From Brevundimonas sp. UBA7635 (GTDB lineage Bacteria; Pseudomonadota; Alphaproteobacteria; Caulobacterales; Caulobacteraceae), in the NCBI GenBank assembly GCA_002483865.1, contig DLIT01000066.1, positions 1 to 5,735 of the forward strand: DNA of 5,735 bases, read 5' to 3'. Both the position numbers and the translations under genes were made by a program. Positions 5,677 to 5,735 of the stretch are shown here, one piece after another. Under the pieces are notes generated by a model. It saw only the letters and a program-made list of their open reading frames with translations, was not told the origin of the DNA and ran no database searches. The first letter of the stretch is position 1; each line of letters opens with the position of its first letter.

Positions 5677-5735
5677 ATGAGAGTTCTGATCATCGATACC
5701 GCCCTTGGGGCCTGCACCGCCTGCGTGGTCGAGGA
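5677..5735 (+). CDS. tsaB: tRNA threonylcarbamoyladenosine biosynthesis protein TsaB, N-terminus only (3' end outside window)
   Basis: TsaB (YeaZ) is the non-catalytic partner of TsaD in the cytoplasmic complex that puts the t6A modification on position 37 of ANN-decoding tRNAs. Nineteen complete codons are visible, MRVLIIDTALGACTACVVE, plus two bases. The start M-x-x-L-x-I-D-T-A followed by a small-residue/cysteine stretch is the characteristic first strand and turn of the ASKHA-fold TsaB family. A good Shine-Dalgarno (AGGA, 7-base spacing) confirms the ATG at 5677. Only the beginning is seen, so integrity cannot be judged; the related TsaD begins similarly but normally has a longer G-I-E-T-S-C motif, which this lacks. 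Confidence 0.8.
   Translation, partial: MRVLIIDTALGACTACVVE

Overview
The window is GC-rich, dense bacterial chromosome with every gene on the + strand. The combination of a large NAD-type glutamate dehydrogenase, an Nfu protein with the alphaproteobacterial/mitochondrial-type N-terminal domain, a QxQKYEKGxNR-type helix-turn-helix regulator and TsaB points to an alphaproteobacterium. The promoter-like elements resemble the Caulobacter housekeeping consensus, so Caulobacterales (Caulobacter, Brevundimonas, Phenylobacterium or a relative) is my best guess. This is inference from gene content and style, not a database match.

Layout: (1) 2-3331, the C-terminal 1109 residues of a ~1600-residue NAD-glutamate dehydrogenase (GdhZ-like); its N-terminus lies outside the window. 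(2) 3362-3389, a strong GAAA-tetraloop terminator, followed immediately by a candidate promoter (3390-3419). (3) 3454-3921, a small UspA-fold protein. (4) 3980-4537, an Nfu iron-sulfur cluster carrier with its CxxC motif. (5) 4546-4565, a short terminator whose T-rich tail runs into a 16-bp palindrome at 4561-4576 that matches the ParB centromere site parS at 15 of 16 bases. (6) 4612-5217, a two-domain regulator: XRE helix-turn-helix plus what looks like an S24/LexA-like fold without its serine nucleophile. (7) 5218-5286, a regulatory gap with a perfect 7+2+7 palindrome between the -35-like and -10-like elements. (8) 5287-5655, a second, compact XRE regulator. (9) 5677 to the end, the first 19 codons of tsaB.

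Functionally the window is mostly core: glutamate catabolism (and, in Caulobacter, control of division through GdhZ), Fe-S cluster delivery, and tRNA t6A modification. The two regulators between nfu and tsaB are the less ordinary part. The second has its own candidate promoter/operator and no visible terminator before tsaB, so it probably shares a transcript with tsaB. No tRNA, rRNA, CRISPR array, insertion sequence or phage structural gene is visible. I do not see a wholly new multi-gene system; the most interesting item is the parS-like site and its relation to the two adjacent regulators.
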